Origin: Micromonospora profundi
GTDB lineage: Bacteria; Actinomycetota; Actinomycetes; Mycobacteriales; Micromonosporaceae
Direction: 5' to 3'
Length of the DNA stretch: 64,000 nt
Assembly (NCBI RefSeq): GCF_011927785.1
Contig: NZ_JAATJK010000001.1
Location: 4,869,001-4,933,000 of the forward strand
The notes below the pieces were generated by a model. That model worked only from the letters and a program-made list of their open reading frames with translations. It was not told the origin of the DNA and ran no database searches. Below are positions 1 through 8,285 of the stretch, piece after piece. The position numbers were made by a program, and so were the translations under genes. Every line of letters begins with the position of its first letter. The stretch's first letter is position 1.

Positions 1-5
1 CCGTC

Positions 6-60
6 GATCATGAGGTTGGCGGGCCAGTGGATCACCTTGGGACCCGTCAACCTCATGATC
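6..60. repeat. Long inverted repeat, GATCATGAGGTT type
   Basis: Two 18-bp arms (6-23 and 43-60) match at 17 of 18 positions around a 19-nt loop. The outer arms read GATCATGAGGTTG. A closely related element with perfect 24-bp arms lies at 60768-60848 (core GTCGATCATGGAGTTG), so this is a family present at both ends of the window. There is no T-run, so it need not be a simple terminator. It lies just past the 3' end of the PPOX gene. Confidence 0.8.
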
Positions 61-89
61 ACGGGGAGGCAACGCGGCCTCGCCCGCCA

Positions 90-554
90 TTAGTCGGCTA
101 GGCGGGGCGGGAAGCCGCCGGTGGCGATCGGACCCCAGGCGTCGATGGTGACCCGGATCAGCGACTTGCCCTGGCGCACCATCGCCGCCCGGTAGTCGTC
201 CCAGTCCGGGTGCTCGCCGGAGATGCTGCGGAAGTACTCGACGAGCGGCTCCAGCGCCTCGGGCAGGTCCAGCACCTCGGCGGTGCCGTCGAGCTGCACC
301 CAGGGCCCGTTCCAGTCGTCGGAGAGCACGCAGGCCGACACCCGGGGGTCGCGGCGGATGTTCGCCACCTTGGCTCGCTCGGGGTAGGTGGAGATGACAA
401 GCCGGCCCTCGGCGTCGACGCCGGCGGAGACCGGGGAGGACTGCGGGCGACCGTCGGCCCGGGTGGTCATCAGCACGACGCGGTGCCGTGAGCGGAGGAA
501 GTCGAGCAGGGTGTCCCGGTCGGCCCGGGTGTTCGTCGCGATGCTGGGTGCCAT
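90..554 (-). CDS. PPOX-class F420-dependent oxidoreductase
   Basis: 154 residues, the usual length of the single-domain pyridoxamine-5'-phosphate-oxidase-like split-barrel family. The N-terminal half carries the typical RVVLMTTRADGRPQSSPV strand pair, then ISTYPERAKVANIRRDPR, which in this family contacts the flavin or F420 phosphate. The C-terminus ends in TGGFPPRLAD, typical of the actinobacterial F420-binding subgroup. The protein is probably cytosolic and reduces or binds a small substrate with F420H2. The substrate cannot be read from sequence. It starts at ATG 554 after GGGAG. Family assignment is firm; cofactor (F420 rather than FMN) is inferred from the subgroup. Confidence 0.85.
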   Translation of the reverse strand: MAPSIATNTRADRDTLLDFLRSRHRVVLMTTRADGRPQSSPVSAGVDAEGRLVISTYPERAKVANIRRDPRVSACVLSDDWNGPWVQLDGTAEVLDLPEALEPLVEYFRSISGEHPDWDDYRAAMVRQGKSLIRVTIDAWGPIATGGFPPRLAD

Positions 555-598
555 GACTCCCGTTCCTACCAGGGTCGGGGCGGGCCGGTGGCGGCGGG

Positions 599-1237
599 TC
601 AGCGAGGGCGGGCGGCGGCGCGGGGCACCGCCTGGGTGGGCACGCGGGGCCGGCCGGCGGGCCGCCAGGCCCGGCCGCTGGCGTAGATCACCCGAAAGCC
701 GAGGTACGAGGCGAGCGGCGCCCAGTGCGCCGAGCCCATCCGCAGTTCGGCGGCATTGTGCCGCTGCCCATTGACCAATATGTCCAGCAGGACGGTTTCG
801 AAGGCCGCCGATTCAACCCAGTCGACTTCCCGGGTAAAACCGCAGATCAGGGCCGCTCCGGTGACGTCCAGGAACTCGCGCAGCACCGCGTCGGAGGCGC
901 GCAGGACGGAGCAGCTGCCGAAATAGAGTCGGCGGCCGTCGCAGCGACCGGCCATCAGCTCGGCCACCTCGTCCAACCCCACCGACTCCCGGTCGGTGAG
1001 GCAGAGACGGCTCGGCTCGCCGTGCATGGCGAAGAAGCCGACGCGGTGGTCGGCGTACTGCTTGAGCAGCCAGCGGTCCAGGAAGTAGAACAGCTCGTCC
1101 CGGGTGGCCGCGCCCTTGTGGATGTAGCGGATCTTGCCGAGCCGTTCGAGGAGTTCGAGGGTCGGCAGCACGGAACCCCTGTCGTTGAGGTCGCGGTGCC
1201 ACTGACCCTCGACACAGAAGACGCCACCGCGTGCCAC
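599..1237 (-). CDS. Small protein with caspase/CHAT-like His-Cys pattern (DUF6642-like)
   Basis: The open frame extends upstream to 1429, but GTG 1237 is preceded by GGAGG at 5-nt spacing, so a 212-residue protein is proposed. No characterised homologue is recognised; it resembles a conserved actinobacterial family of unknown function (recalled as DUF6642, not verified). Visible are an N-terminal strand (GGVFCVEGQWH), a hydrophobic strand ending in FFAMHGEP (His72), and a second ending in RRLYFGSCSVL (Cys109), followed by GAALICGFTREVDW. A His at the end of one core strand and a Cys at the end of the next, then a glycine-rich strand, is the arrangement of CHAT/caspase-like peptidases. The Arg-rich C-terminal tail looks disordered. 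No membrane segment or partner gene is evident. Peptidase activity is inference. Confidence 0.6.
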   Translation of the reverse strand: MARGGVFCVEGQWHRDLNDRGSVLPTLELLERLGKIRYIHKGAATRDELFYFLDRWLLKQYADHRVGFFAMHGEPSRLCLTDRESVGLDEVAELMAGRCDGRRLYFGSCSVLRASDAVLREFLDVTGAALICGFTREVDWVESAAFETVLLDILVNGQRHNAAELRMGSAHWAPLASYLGFRVIYASGRAWRPAGRPRVPTQAVPRAAARPR

Positions 1238-1541
1238 TCGCACCTCCGCCAGTCCGCCGCTCGCGCTGACGTTACCGGGCACCACCGACCTCGGGACATC
1301 GCCCCGGCTGTGACTGATTGCGACGTTCGGTCGGGTTGGCGTATGCCCGGGGTGATCCGGGGTGAATGGCTGTTTCGCAAATGGGCGTATTCCCAGGCAG
1401 TACCCAGGAACGGCAAATCGCGAGGACAATTCTCGTTAATTGCCGCCAACCGCCCTGATCGGTGCGAGGGTGGAAATCACGGGACGTCCCGGTCGATGTC
1501 CCGGGAGCCACCCCATTCGCTCTCCTATCGGGAGGACTTCT
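1238..1541. other. 304-bp divergent intergenic region
   Basis: Separates the divergent genes at 1237 and 1542. It holds the AT-richer stretch TCTCGTTAATTG (about 1431-1442), a perfect 10-bp palindrome GGGACGTCCC (1481-1490) and an imperfect direct repeat CCCGGGGTGATCC/CCGGGGTGAAT near 1347-1366. Both promoters must lie here. A leader long enough for a cis-acting RNA upstream of the cell-wall peptidase is possible, but no known riboswitch consensus could be matched. Confidence 0.5.
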
Positions 1542-2321
1542 GTGCGCGTAAACACCTTGAAGCGAGCTGCTGTCGCTTTCGCCCTGGCTCTGCCCGGGGT
1601 AGCGATCGCCACGGTGGTCGCCGCGCCAGCGGCGCACGCGGACGCCTGCTACACCTGGAACCGCAACCTCTACCAGGGCCGATCGGGCGATGACGTCCGC
1701 CAGTTGCAGATCCGGGTCGCCGGCTGGGCTGGCAACCGGAACATCGTGGAGAACGACGGCCGCTACGGCCCGAAGACCGCCGCCGCGGTCAAGCGGTTCC
1801 AGCAGGCGTACGGGCTGCGCGCCGACGGCATCGCCGGACCGCAGACCTACGCCAAGCTGTACCAACTTCAGGACAACGACTGCACGCCCGCGCATTTCAG
1901 CTTCAGCGAGATGGACAACGGGTGCGGCGGCAACGGGTGGACCGGCGGCCCGCTGTCGGCGAACCAGACCAAGCAGAACGCGCTGCGCACGATGTGGAAG
2001 CTGGAGGCGCTGCGCAAGAGCCTCGGCGACAAGCCGCTCTACGTGTCCAGCGGGTTCCGCAACCGGGCCTGCAACGACCGCGTCGGCGGCGCGTCGGACA
2101 GCCAGCACCTGTACGGCCACGCCGCCGACGTCACCTCTCGGACGTCGTCGCTGTGCCAGATCGCCCGCAACGCCCGCAACCACGGCTTCAGCGGGATCTA
2201 CGGGCCGGGCTACCCCGACCACGACGACCACATCCACGTCGACTCGCGTCGGGAGAACAACAGCGACCGCAGCTCGAACACCACGAGCTGGTCCGCCCCC
2301 GACTGCGGGATCAACAACTGA
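1542..2321 (+). CDS. Secreted peptidoglycan-binding M15-type peptidase
   Basis: 259 residues from GTG 1542, which follows GGAGG at 6-nt spacing; the open frame runs further upstream without a better start. Residues 1-33 form a signal peptide (basic start, AVAFALALPGVAIATVVAAP, AHADA cleavage region). Next is a peptidoglycan-binding type 1 domain (about 40-105) with GDDVRQLQ, GRYGPKTAAAVKRFQ and GLRADGIAGPQTY. The C-terminal half is a zinc peptidase of the M15_3 type, with the SGFR strand, QHLYGHAADV (His and Asp metal ligands) and DDHIHVD (His ligand). It should trim stem peptides of the cell wall outside the membrane. Family is clear; exact peptide bond is not. Confidence 0.88.
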   Translation: MRVNTLKRAAVAFALALPGVAIATVVAAPAAHADACYTWNRNLYQGRSGDDVRQLQIRVAGWAGNRNIVENDGRYGPKTAAAVKRFQQAYGLRADGIAGPQTYAKLYQLQDNDCTPAHFSFSEMDNGCGGNGWTGGPLSANQTKQNALRTMWKLEALRKSLGDKPLYVSSGFRNRACNDRVGGASDSQHLYGHAADVTSRTSSLCQIARNARNHGFSGIYGPGYPDHDDHIHVDSRRENNSDRSSNTTSWSAPDCGINN

Positions 2322-2336
2322 GTGAACGGCCGAAGC

Positions 2337-2384
2337 GACGCCGGCCCGGCACGCGGTGGGGACCCTCCGCGCCGGGCCGGCGTC
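2337..2384. terminator. Rho-independent-type hairpin after the M15 peptidase gene
   Basis: Perfect 14-bp arms (2337-2350 and 2371-2384, core GCCGGCCCGGC) around a 20-nt loop, 15 nt past the stop codon. No strong T-run, as is usual for actinobacterial hairpins. It could serve the convergent gene ending at 2419 as well. Confidence 0.7.
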
Positions 2385-2418
2385 GTGTACGCCCCGGGCA
2401 GGGCGGGGGGTGAGCCGC

Positions 2419-2907
2419 TCAGCTCGCCCGGGGCCAGCGCGGCGCGGTGACGGGGGGAGTCACCGGCCGGCCAGCGACTGTCGGTCGTACCCCGGGGGGA
2501 GCGACCCGCGCGGCCTGGTGCCGCGTCGGCAGACCGGCACGACCTGGTGGCGGGGCCGGGTATCCGGCCGTCGCGGGCCGGGAGGCGGCGGGACGCGCGG
2601 GCGACGGCCCGGTCGCGGTGAACGGAAAGGGCACGTGTACGAACGGATTGCCGTGCCGGATGAGCGCCTCGATCTGCCGCTCGTTGAGCCCGTGCGCCTC
2701 CAGCACCCGCCGCCCCCAGCGGTGCAGGCGGCAGGGGTACGAGGCCCCGTCGTTGCGGCACAGCGGCCCGGTCGGCCACTCCTCGGCGGTGTGCACGACC
2801 ACCGCCCGGACCGCGAGCCGGACGTCCTCGGGTGTCAGCGGCGCCGGCATCGGCACCTCACCCAGTACCTGGTCGATGGGATCCGTCGACTGCTCACCAA
2901 CTCGCAC
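2419..2907 (-). CDS. Small two-cysteine protein with disordered Pro-rich tail
   Basis: 162 residues from GTG 2907, preceded by GGGAGG at 6-nt spacing. Function unknown. The first ~85 residues form a compact domain with LAVRAVVVHTAEEWPTGPLC, then YPCRLHRWGRRVLEAHGL. The C-terminal half is Pro/Ala/Arg-rich and probably disordered. The folded part is clearly paralogous to the 77-residue protein at 24500-24733, sharing RAV.VH..E.WP.G.LCR and the FPCRL.RWG block, including both cysteines. The other copy leads an operon with globin- and flavohemoglobin-like genes. Two conserved Cys with a conserved His suggest a metal, heme or redox role, which is inference. This copy appears monocistronic. Confidence 0.6.
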   Translation of the reverse strand: MRVGEQSTDPIDQVLGEVPMPAPLTPEDVRLAVRAVVVHTAEEWPTGPLCRNDGASYPCRLHRWGRRVLEAHGLNERQIEALIRHGNPFVHVPFPFTATGPSPARPAASRPATAGYPAPPPGRAGLPTRHQAARVAPPGVRPTVAGRPVTPPVTAPRWPRAS

Positions 2908-3073
2908 GGCAGGCCTCCCGCAGTTCGGCAGCGGTACGGCGGACCCACCGCACCGACATCCTCAGCCAGTGGTACGGCCGGCATGGGCCGAAAGTTCAAA
3001 CCTGGTACGCCGTAAGCAGTTCCTCGGTCGAGAGCACGCGCATCCCGTTGTGCGCGGGTCGGCGGAACGCGCC

Positions 3074-3799
3074 TCAGACCAGGCCGGCGTCGTGCACCAG
3101 CAGGGCCACCTGGACCCGGTTGTTGAGGTCGAGCCGGGTCAACAGCCGCGAGACGTACGCCTTCACAGTGGCCACGCTCATGAACAGCTCCCCCGCGATC
3201 TCCGCGTTGGTGCGCCCCTGCCCCAGCGCGACAGCCACCTGCCGCTCCCGCTCGCTGAGATCGGCCAGCAGCCGCAGCGCCCGCTCCCGGCGCGGGTCCC
3301 GGCCGACCGGACCGGAGACGGCGGCGGCGGTCACGTGGTCGATCAACGTCCGGGTCACCGTCGGGGAGAGCGTCGCCTCACCGGCAGCCACCCGGCGTAC
3401 GGCGTGCACGATCTGGGCCGGCGGGGTGTCCTTGAGCAGGAAACCGGCAGCCCCGGCGCGCAGCGCCCGCAGTACCTGCTCGTCGGCGTCGAACGTGGTG
3501 AGCACCAGCACCTCCGGCGGGTGCGGCTGGGCGCGCAGCGCCTCCGTGGCGCTCAGCCCGTCCACCCGTGGCATCCGGATGTCCATCAGCACCACATCCG
3601 GGGCGTACGCGGCGACCGCGGCAGGCACCTCGCTGCCGTCGGCCGCCTCGCCCACCACTGTCAGGTCCGGTAGGCCGCCGAGGATCATCGAGAGCCCGGC
3701 CCGGACCAGCGCGTCGTCGTCCACGATCAGGACCCGCACCGCAGCGGCGGCCGGCTCAGGCCCGCCGGACGGCCCGCTGACGCCGGACGGCCCGCTCAC
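3074..3799 (-). CDS. LuxR/NarL-family response regulator
   Basis: 241 residues. GTG 3799 is chosen because it overlaps the kinase stop codon in a GTGA junction. After a short Gly/Ser/Pro leader comes a receiver domain (VRVLIVDDDALVRAGL, with DVVLMDIRMP containing the phospho-accepting Asp and LVLTTF...LLKD for switch residues). A C-terminal LuxR-type helix-turn-helix follows (LSERERQVAVALGQGRTNAE, then VATVKAYVSRLLTRLDL). It is the cognate regulator of the upstream kinase. The divergent ABC exporter at 5182 is the most likely target, as in many actinobacterial NarL-type systems; that link is inferred from position. Confidence 0.92.
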   Translation of the reverse strand: MSGPSGVSGPSGGPEPAAAAVRVLIVDDDALVRAGLSMILGGLPDLTVVGEAADGSEVPAAVAAYAPDVVLMDIRMPRVDGLSATEALRAQPHPPEVLVLTTFDADEQVLRALRAGAAGFLLKDTPPAQIVHAVRRVAAGEATLSPTVTRTLIDHVTAAAVSGPVGRDPRRERALRLLADLSERERQVAVALGQGRTNAEIAGELFMSVATVKAYVSRLLTRLDLNNRVQVALLVHDAGLV

Positions 3800-5049
3800 G
3801 CCGGCCACGGCAGCCAGGCGGCCAGCCGGAAGTCGCCCGCCTCGTCGCGCCCGTACGCCACTCGGCCGCCGGCCAGGGTGACCCGCTCGGTGATGCCGAC
3901 CAGCCCGGTGCCGGCGCCCGGCAACTCGCCGCCGGTGGGTCCACCCACCGGCCACCGGTTGGAGATCACCACGGTCAGCCCGGTGCCCGGCCCGCCGGCC
4001 ACGTCCACGGTGACCGACGCGCCGGCCGCGTGCTTACGGGCGTTCGTCAGCCCTTCCTGCACGATCCGGTACGCGGCCCGGCCCAGCGCCGCCGGAACCT
4101 TCCCCGCGTCGACGACGCTGTCGCTGACGTTCACCCGCACCCCGGCCGCCCGCGACTCGGCGATCAGGGCGGGCAGGTCGGCGAGGGTGGGTTGCGGCGG
4201 CTCCGGCGCATCGCTGCCGCTGTCACCTTCGGCCCGGAGCACGCCGATGACCTCCCGCAGGTCCTGGAGGGCGGCGTGTGCGCTGTCCCGGATCACTCCG
4301 GCCGCCCGGGCCACCTCGTCCGAGGGCGCGTCGGGGCGGAACTCCAACGCGCCCGCGTGCAGGCTGAGCAGGGAGATCCGGTGGGCCAGCACGTCGTGCA
4401 TCTCCCGGGCGATCCGGGTCCGCTCGAGGTGGCGGGCCTGGGCGACGCGGAGCTGCTGCTCGGCCTCCGCCCGCTCGGCCCGGTCGCGCAGCGACACGAT
4501 CAACTGCCGCCGGGCGCGGACGAACATTCCCCAGGCCAGCACGGCGAGGGTGATCACCACGCCCCAGGTCACTGTGCCCCAGTACGGCATGTTCGGATCC
4601 GGACGGGTCCAGCTGAAGACCAGGTTGGTGAGGAGACCCACCCCGGTCACCGCCACCGCGACGGCGGTCCGCCGGTGCACCACGAGGGTGAAATAGAAGA
4701 TCAACAGCGGGATGGAGGCTGCCATCGAGAACAGGTTCAGCGGCAGCGTCGCCACCGCCAACCCCAGCGGCCACCGCCGACGCAGCCAGAGCAGCGCACA
4801 GCAGGCCAGCCCGATCAGCGCGTCCGCGCCCACCATCCAGTCGTACGGCAGCGATGTCGCCGCCTGCGGATTGGGCGACAGCGCGTCCACGGTGACGTAC
4901 AGCACCCAGAGCAGGCTGAGCAGGAACGCGAGGCTGTCCACCACCCAGTCGCGGGTCGTACGGCGCAGACGCGCCCGGTCCGGCTCGGCCGGCACCACCA
5001 GCTCCCCTGGCAGCAGCCACGGGTGCTCGGGGACGGCGATGCTGGTCAC
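3796..5049 (-). CDS. Sensor histidine kinase, HisKA_3/NarX-like
   Basis: 417 residues from GTG 5049. The N-terminal ~170 residues hold about five hydrophobic membrane spans with little extracytoplasmic sequence, suggesting intramembrane or envelope sensing. The dimerisation/phosphoacceptor region reads RTRIAREMHDVLAHRISLLS, with the phosphorylated His in MHDVLAH. The HATPase_c domain shows the N-box (IVQEGLTNARKHA) and a G-box (GTGLVGITERV). The gene overlaps its response regulator by 4 nt, so the pair is translationally coupled. It is transcribed divergently from the ABC exporter starting at 5182, with 132 nt between them. Confidence 0.92.
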   Translation of the reverse strand: MTSIAVPEHPWLLPGELVVPAEPDRARLRRTTRDWVVDSLAFLLSLLWVLYVTVDALSPNPQAATSLPYDWMVGADALIGLACCALLWLRRRWPLGLAVATLPLNLFSMAASIPLLIFYFTLVVHRRTAVAVAVTGVGLLTNLVFSWTRPDPNMPYWGTVTWGVVITLAVLAWGMFVRARRQLIVSLRDRAERAEAEQQLRVAQARHLERTRIAREMHDVLAHRISLLSLHAGALEFRPDAPSDEVARAAGVIRDSAHAALQDLREVIGVLRAEGDSGSDAPEPPQPTLADLPALIAESRAAGVRVNVSDSVVDAGKVPAALGRAAYRIVQEGLTNARKHAAGASVTVDVAGGPGTGLTVVISNRWPVGGPTGGELPGAGTGLVGITERVTLAGGRVAYGRDEAGDFRLAAWLPWPA

Positions 5050-5181
5050 GCGCCCATGCTAGGCAGCAACAGGCGCCGGCAACCAGCTACCAAAGTCGAG
5101 ACCCGCAGGTCGACCAAAGTCGGCGCGGCACCGACCGCCGGCCGCAGCGGATGGCCGGGTGGCGCGGGCAGGCTCAACCGC

Positions 5182-6078
5182 ATGATCACCGTGGAGAACC
5201 TCACCAAACGGTACGGGCCACACCCGGCCGTGGACGACGTGTCGTTCCAGTGCGAACCGGGCACCGTCACCGGCTTCCTCGGGCCCAACGGGGCCGGCAA
5301 GTCCACCACCATGCGGATGATCTGTGGGCTCACCGCGCCGACCGCCGGCCGCGCCACCGTCTCCGGGCACCTCTACCGGGACCTGCCCAACCCGGGACGG
5401 GAGGTCGGGGTGCTGCTGGACGCCTCCGCCCAGCACGCCGGGCGCACCGGCCGCGAGGCGTTGACGCTTTCCGCGTACACGATGGGGTTGGACCGGCGTG
5501 AGGTCGCCGCGAAGCTCGACCTGGTCGGGTTGAACACGGTGGCCGCCAAGCGGCGGCTGAAGGCGTACTCGTTGGGCATGCGGCAGCGGCTCGGCCTGGC
5601 GCACGCGCTGCTCGGTGACCCCCGGGTGTTGATCCTCGACGAGCCGGCCAACGGACTGGACCCGGAGGGGATCTTCTGGATGCGCGGCCTGCTGCGCGAC
5701 TTCGCCGACCGGGGCGGCACCGTGCTGCTCTCCTCCCACCTGCTGCGCGAGGTGGAAGCGGTGGCGGACCGGCTCGTGGTTATCGGGGGCGGCCGGATCG
5801 TGGCCCAGGGCAGCAAGGACGAGCTGCTGGCCGGCGGCGGAACTGTGGTGCGGGCCCGCGACGGCGCGGCGCTGCGCCGGGCGCTGGACGCCGCCGACCT
5901 GACCGCCGCCGAGAGTGCCGACGGCCTGCTCGTGCAGGCCGACGCCGAGGTGGTCGGCCAGGCCGCGGCCGACGCCGGCGTCGCGCTCGCCGAGCTGCGC
6001 CCCGCCGGCGGCGGTGGCCTCGAACAACTCTTCCTCACGCTCACCGCCGGGGAATCCACCAAGGAGGCCGTCCGATGA
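5182..6078 (+). CDS. ABC transporter ATP-binding protein (export type)
   Basis: 298 residues from ATG 5182, the first start giving a canonical N-terminus (MITVENLTKRYGPHPAVDDV). Motifs in order: Walker A GPNGAGKST, Q-loop region near VGVLLDAS, signature YSLGMRQRLGLA, Walker B VLILDEPANGLDPEG, and the H-loop SSHLL. The C-terminal ~80 residues are the variable domain seen in bacitracin/drug-type exporters. It pairs with the permease at 6075 (ATGA overlap). The adjoining two-component system probably controls it. Substrate unknown; antibiotic-peptide or lipid export are the usual roles. Confidence 0.92.
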   Translation: MITVENLTKRYGPHPAVDDVSFQCEPGTVTGFLGPNGAGKSTTMRMICGLTAPTAGRATVSGHLYRDLPNPGREVGVLLDASAQHAGRTGREALTLSAYTMGLDRREVAAKLDLVGLNTVAAKRRLKAYSLGMRQRLGLAHALLGDPRVLILDEPANGLDPEGIFWMRGLLRDFADRGGTVLLSSHLLREVEAVADRLVVIGGGRIVAQGSKDELLAGGGTVVRARDGAALRRALDAADLTAAESADGLLVQADAEVVGQAAADAGVALAELRPAGGGGLEQLFLTLTAGESTKEAVR

Positions 6079-6872
6079 CCACCACCACCGCGCCCGTCGC
6101 CGGCGCCGTCGCACCCCGACACCACGCCCCGGTACGCCGGCCGTCGCTGCTGCGGCTCACCACCGTCGAGCTGCGCAAGCTCGTCGACACCCGGGCCGGT
6201 CGCTGGCTGCTGATCACCATCGGGCTGGTCGTCGTCGCGATCGTCACCCTCCTGCTGATCTACGGCGAGGATGCCGAGCTGACCTTCTTCACCCTTTTCG
6301 CTCCGTCGCTGTTGCCGGTCAGCGTGCTCCTGCCGGTGCTGGGCATCCTGTCGATCACCAGCGAGTGGTCCCAGCGCACAGCCCTCACCACGTACGCGCT
6401 GGTGCCCCGACGGGAGCGGGTGGTGGCCGCGAAGCTGGCCGCGGTGGTGCTGGCAGCGCTTGCCTCGGTGCTGGTCACCCTTGCCGTCGCCTCCGTCGGG
6501 ACGCTTGTGGCGTCGGCCACGGGCGGCGCGGGCACCTGGCCCGCCGACATTGGGACGTTGGCCCTGCACGCGACGATCGTCCAGGTCGCAAGCGTGCTGA
6601 TGGGTGCCGCCTTCGGCCTGATGCTGCTCAACACGCCGCTGGCAATCGTCGGCTACCTGCTGCTGCCGACAATCTGGACGGTGCTCGGCGAAGTGGTCCG
6701 GCCCCTGAACCGCCCGGCCGACTGGCTGGACACCAGCCGGACCATGGAGCCGCTGTTCACCAGCGACGTCACGGGCGGGCAGTGGGCGCGGTTGGCGGTG
6801 TCCCTGTTGGTCTGGCTTGTTCTCCCACTTGCCGTCGGTCTGGTCCGGACGCTCCGCCGGGAGGTGTCCTGA
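6075..6872 (+). CDS. ABC transporter permease
   Basis: 265 residues, start codon overlapping the ATPase stop (ATGA). It has about six hydrophobic segments: one after TRAGRWLLI, then APSLLPVSVLLPVLGILSI, VVLAALASVLVTLAVASV, the VASVLMGAAFGLMLL region, IVGYLLLPTIWTVL, and a last one ending at the C-terminus (LLVWLVLPLAVGLV). The N-terminus LLRLTTVELRKLVDTRAGRW is typical of ABC-2-type permeases of this group. It forms the membrane half of the exporter with the preceding ATPase. The next gene starts 2 nt after the stop. Confidence 0.88.
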   Translation: MTTTTAPVAGAVAPRHHAPVRRPSLLRLTTVELRKLVDTRAGRWLLITIGLVVVAIVTLLLIYGEDAELTFFTLFAPSLLPVSVLLPVLGILSITSEWSQRTALTTYALVPRRERVVAAKLAAVVLAALASVLVTLAVASVGTLVASATGGAGTWPADIGTLALHATIVQVASVLMGAAFGLMLLNTPLAIVGYLLLPTIWTVLGEVVRPLNRPADWLDTSRTMEPLFTSDVTGGQWARLAVSLLVWLVLPLAVGLVRTLRREVS

Positions 6873-6874
6873 CC

Positions 6875-7624
6875 ATGGACGCCGCCGGCACCCGTCCACA
6901 CACGGTGGTCAGCGGTGGCCCGCTGGAGCTGGCCGTCATGTGGGGCGGCTTCCCGCTGCTCGGGGCGGGCGCCGGATGGCTCCTCGCGGCAGCGACGGGC
7001 TGGCTCGCGCGGCTGCCCTGGGTGCCGTTCGGCGCCCTGATCGAGTGGTTGGACCGGCTGCCCGAGCCGCAGGCCACCGCCGGCACGATAGCGGTGGGCG
7101 TCCTGGCTGGCCTGATCGTCGCGGGGGTCGGCACCGCCGAACGGCTGATCGTCACCGTCGACGCGGCGCAGGTCCGGCTGCGCCGCTCCGACCAGAACCG
7201 CACGATCGCCCGCGTCGACACCAGTGTGGTCTTCGTCGGCGACGGGCACCTCGTGCTGCTCGACGCCGACGGCGCCGAGCTGGCCCGCGAGTCCACGGAC
7301 CTGCCGGCCGGCCGGCTGGCGGCGGCGTTCCGGGAGCACGGCTGGGGCTGGGCCGACGACGACCCGCACCGGGCGGCGTACCGGCTGTGGGTGCCCGACC
7401 TGCCCGGCCTGCCCGACGGGGCGGACGCACTACTGCGGGCACGCGAGCGGGCGATCGGCAAGGATCGCCACGACGACGCCCGGGAACTGCGCCGGGAGCT
7501 GGGCGCGCTCGGGGTGGTGCTCCGCGACGAGGACGAACGACAGTACTGGCGACTCACCGGGCGGGCCGTCACCGGCGGGGCGGAGCAGCCGACTTCACCC
7601 GAGCGGACACCGGAGGGACGGTAG
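6875..7624 (+). CDS. YqeB-like membrane protein
   Basis: 249 residues from ATG 6875, 2 nt after the permease stop, so part of the exporter operon. Two N-terminal hydrophobic spans (FPLLGAGAGWLLAAATGWLA and AGTIAVGVLAGLIVAGVG) are followed by a cytoplasmic half with a PH-like strand pattern (VDAAQVRLRRSDQNRTIARV, VVFVGDGHLVLLDADG). The C-terminal helical block ARELRRELGALGVVLRDEDE matches what is seen in actinobacterial proteins annotated as YqeB family. No catalytic motif. Its fixed position behind an exporter suggests an accessory or immunity role; that is inference. Confidence 0.65.
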   Translation: MDAAGTRPHTVVSGGPLELAVMWGGFPLLGAGAGWLLAAATGWLARLPWVPFGALIEWLDRLPEPQATAGTIAVGVLAGLIVAGVGTAERLIVTVDAAQVRLRRSDQNRTIARVDTSVVFVGDGHLVLLDADGAELARESTDLPAGRLAAAFREHGWGWADDDPHRAAYRLWVPDLPGLPDGADALLRARERAIGKDRHDDARELRRELGALGVVLRDEDERQYWRLTGRAVTGGAEQPTSPERTPEGR

Positions 7625-7656
7625 CGTCATTCCCAGGAGACCCTGGGAGCACGCCG

Positions 7657-8211
7657 ATGACCGAACAGCAGCCGTACCGGGTGGTGTCCCGCCACCCCGG
7701 CTTCGAGCTGCGCCGCTACCCGGCCCACCTGGTGGCCGAGATGCGGGTCCAGTCGTCGTTCACCCGGGCGCCGTTGGAGGCGTTCCGGCCGCTCACCGCG
7801 TACATCGGGGGTGCCAACCGGGCCCGTCCGTCGACCGGAACGGCGACGCCTGCGGCCAGCGACTCGCAGAAGATCCCCATGACAGTGCCTGTGGTGCAGA
7901 TCGAGGGCGAGTGGCCGGGCGCGTACCTGATCCAGTTCGTCCTGCCGGCCACCTGCCAGGCCGCCACACTGCCCGAGCCGGTGGACGCCCGGGTACGCAT
8001 CCGCGAGGTCCCGGCGCAGCTCGCGGCGGCGATGCGCTTCTCCGGGCGGTGGACGGAGCAGGCGTTCAGCCAGCGGGCCACGATGCTCGGCCGGTCGGTC
8101 ACCTCGGCCGGGCTGCAACCCACAGACGCCATCCGGTACGCGCGCTTCGACCCACCGTGGAAGCCGTGGTTTCTGCGCCGCAACGAGGTCGTGCTGCCGG
8201 TCGTGGAGTGA
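7657..8211 (+). CDS. SOUL-family heme-binding protein
   Basis: 184 residues from ATG 7657. The SOUL/HBP fold is recognisable from the start (YRVVSRHPGFELRRYPAHLV), the central region (FRPLTAYIGGANRA, QKIPMTVPVV) and the C-terminal tract (RYARFDPPWKPWFLRRNEV). Bacterial members are cytosolic and proposed to bind tetrapyrroles; heme binding here is by family only. It lies 32 nt after the YqeB-like gene and may be read from the same transcript, though the spacing permits its own promoter. Confidence 0.85.
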   Translation: MTEQQPYRVVSRHPGFELRRYPAHLVAEMRVQSSFTRAPLEAFRPLTAYIGGANRARPSTGTATPAASDSQKIPMTVPVVQIEGEWPGAYLIQFVLPATCQAATLPEPVDARVRIREVPAQLAAAMRFSGRWTEQAFSQRATMLGRSVTSAGLQPTDAIRYARFDPPWKPWFLRRNEVVLPVVE

Positions 8212-8285
8212 GCCGGAGGACATCGGCTGTCGGTCGGTGAACCTAGGCTGACCGGGACAACCCCCGGCAGCCCGAGGAGGCCCTG

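Noticed and set aside
1300..1541. Possible c-di-AMP (ydaO-type) riboswitch before the M15 peptidase gene
   Set aside because: Such leaders precede cell-wall hydrolases in actinobacteria and GGGGTGAAT is present, but the other conserved blocks recalled for the motif could not be matched.
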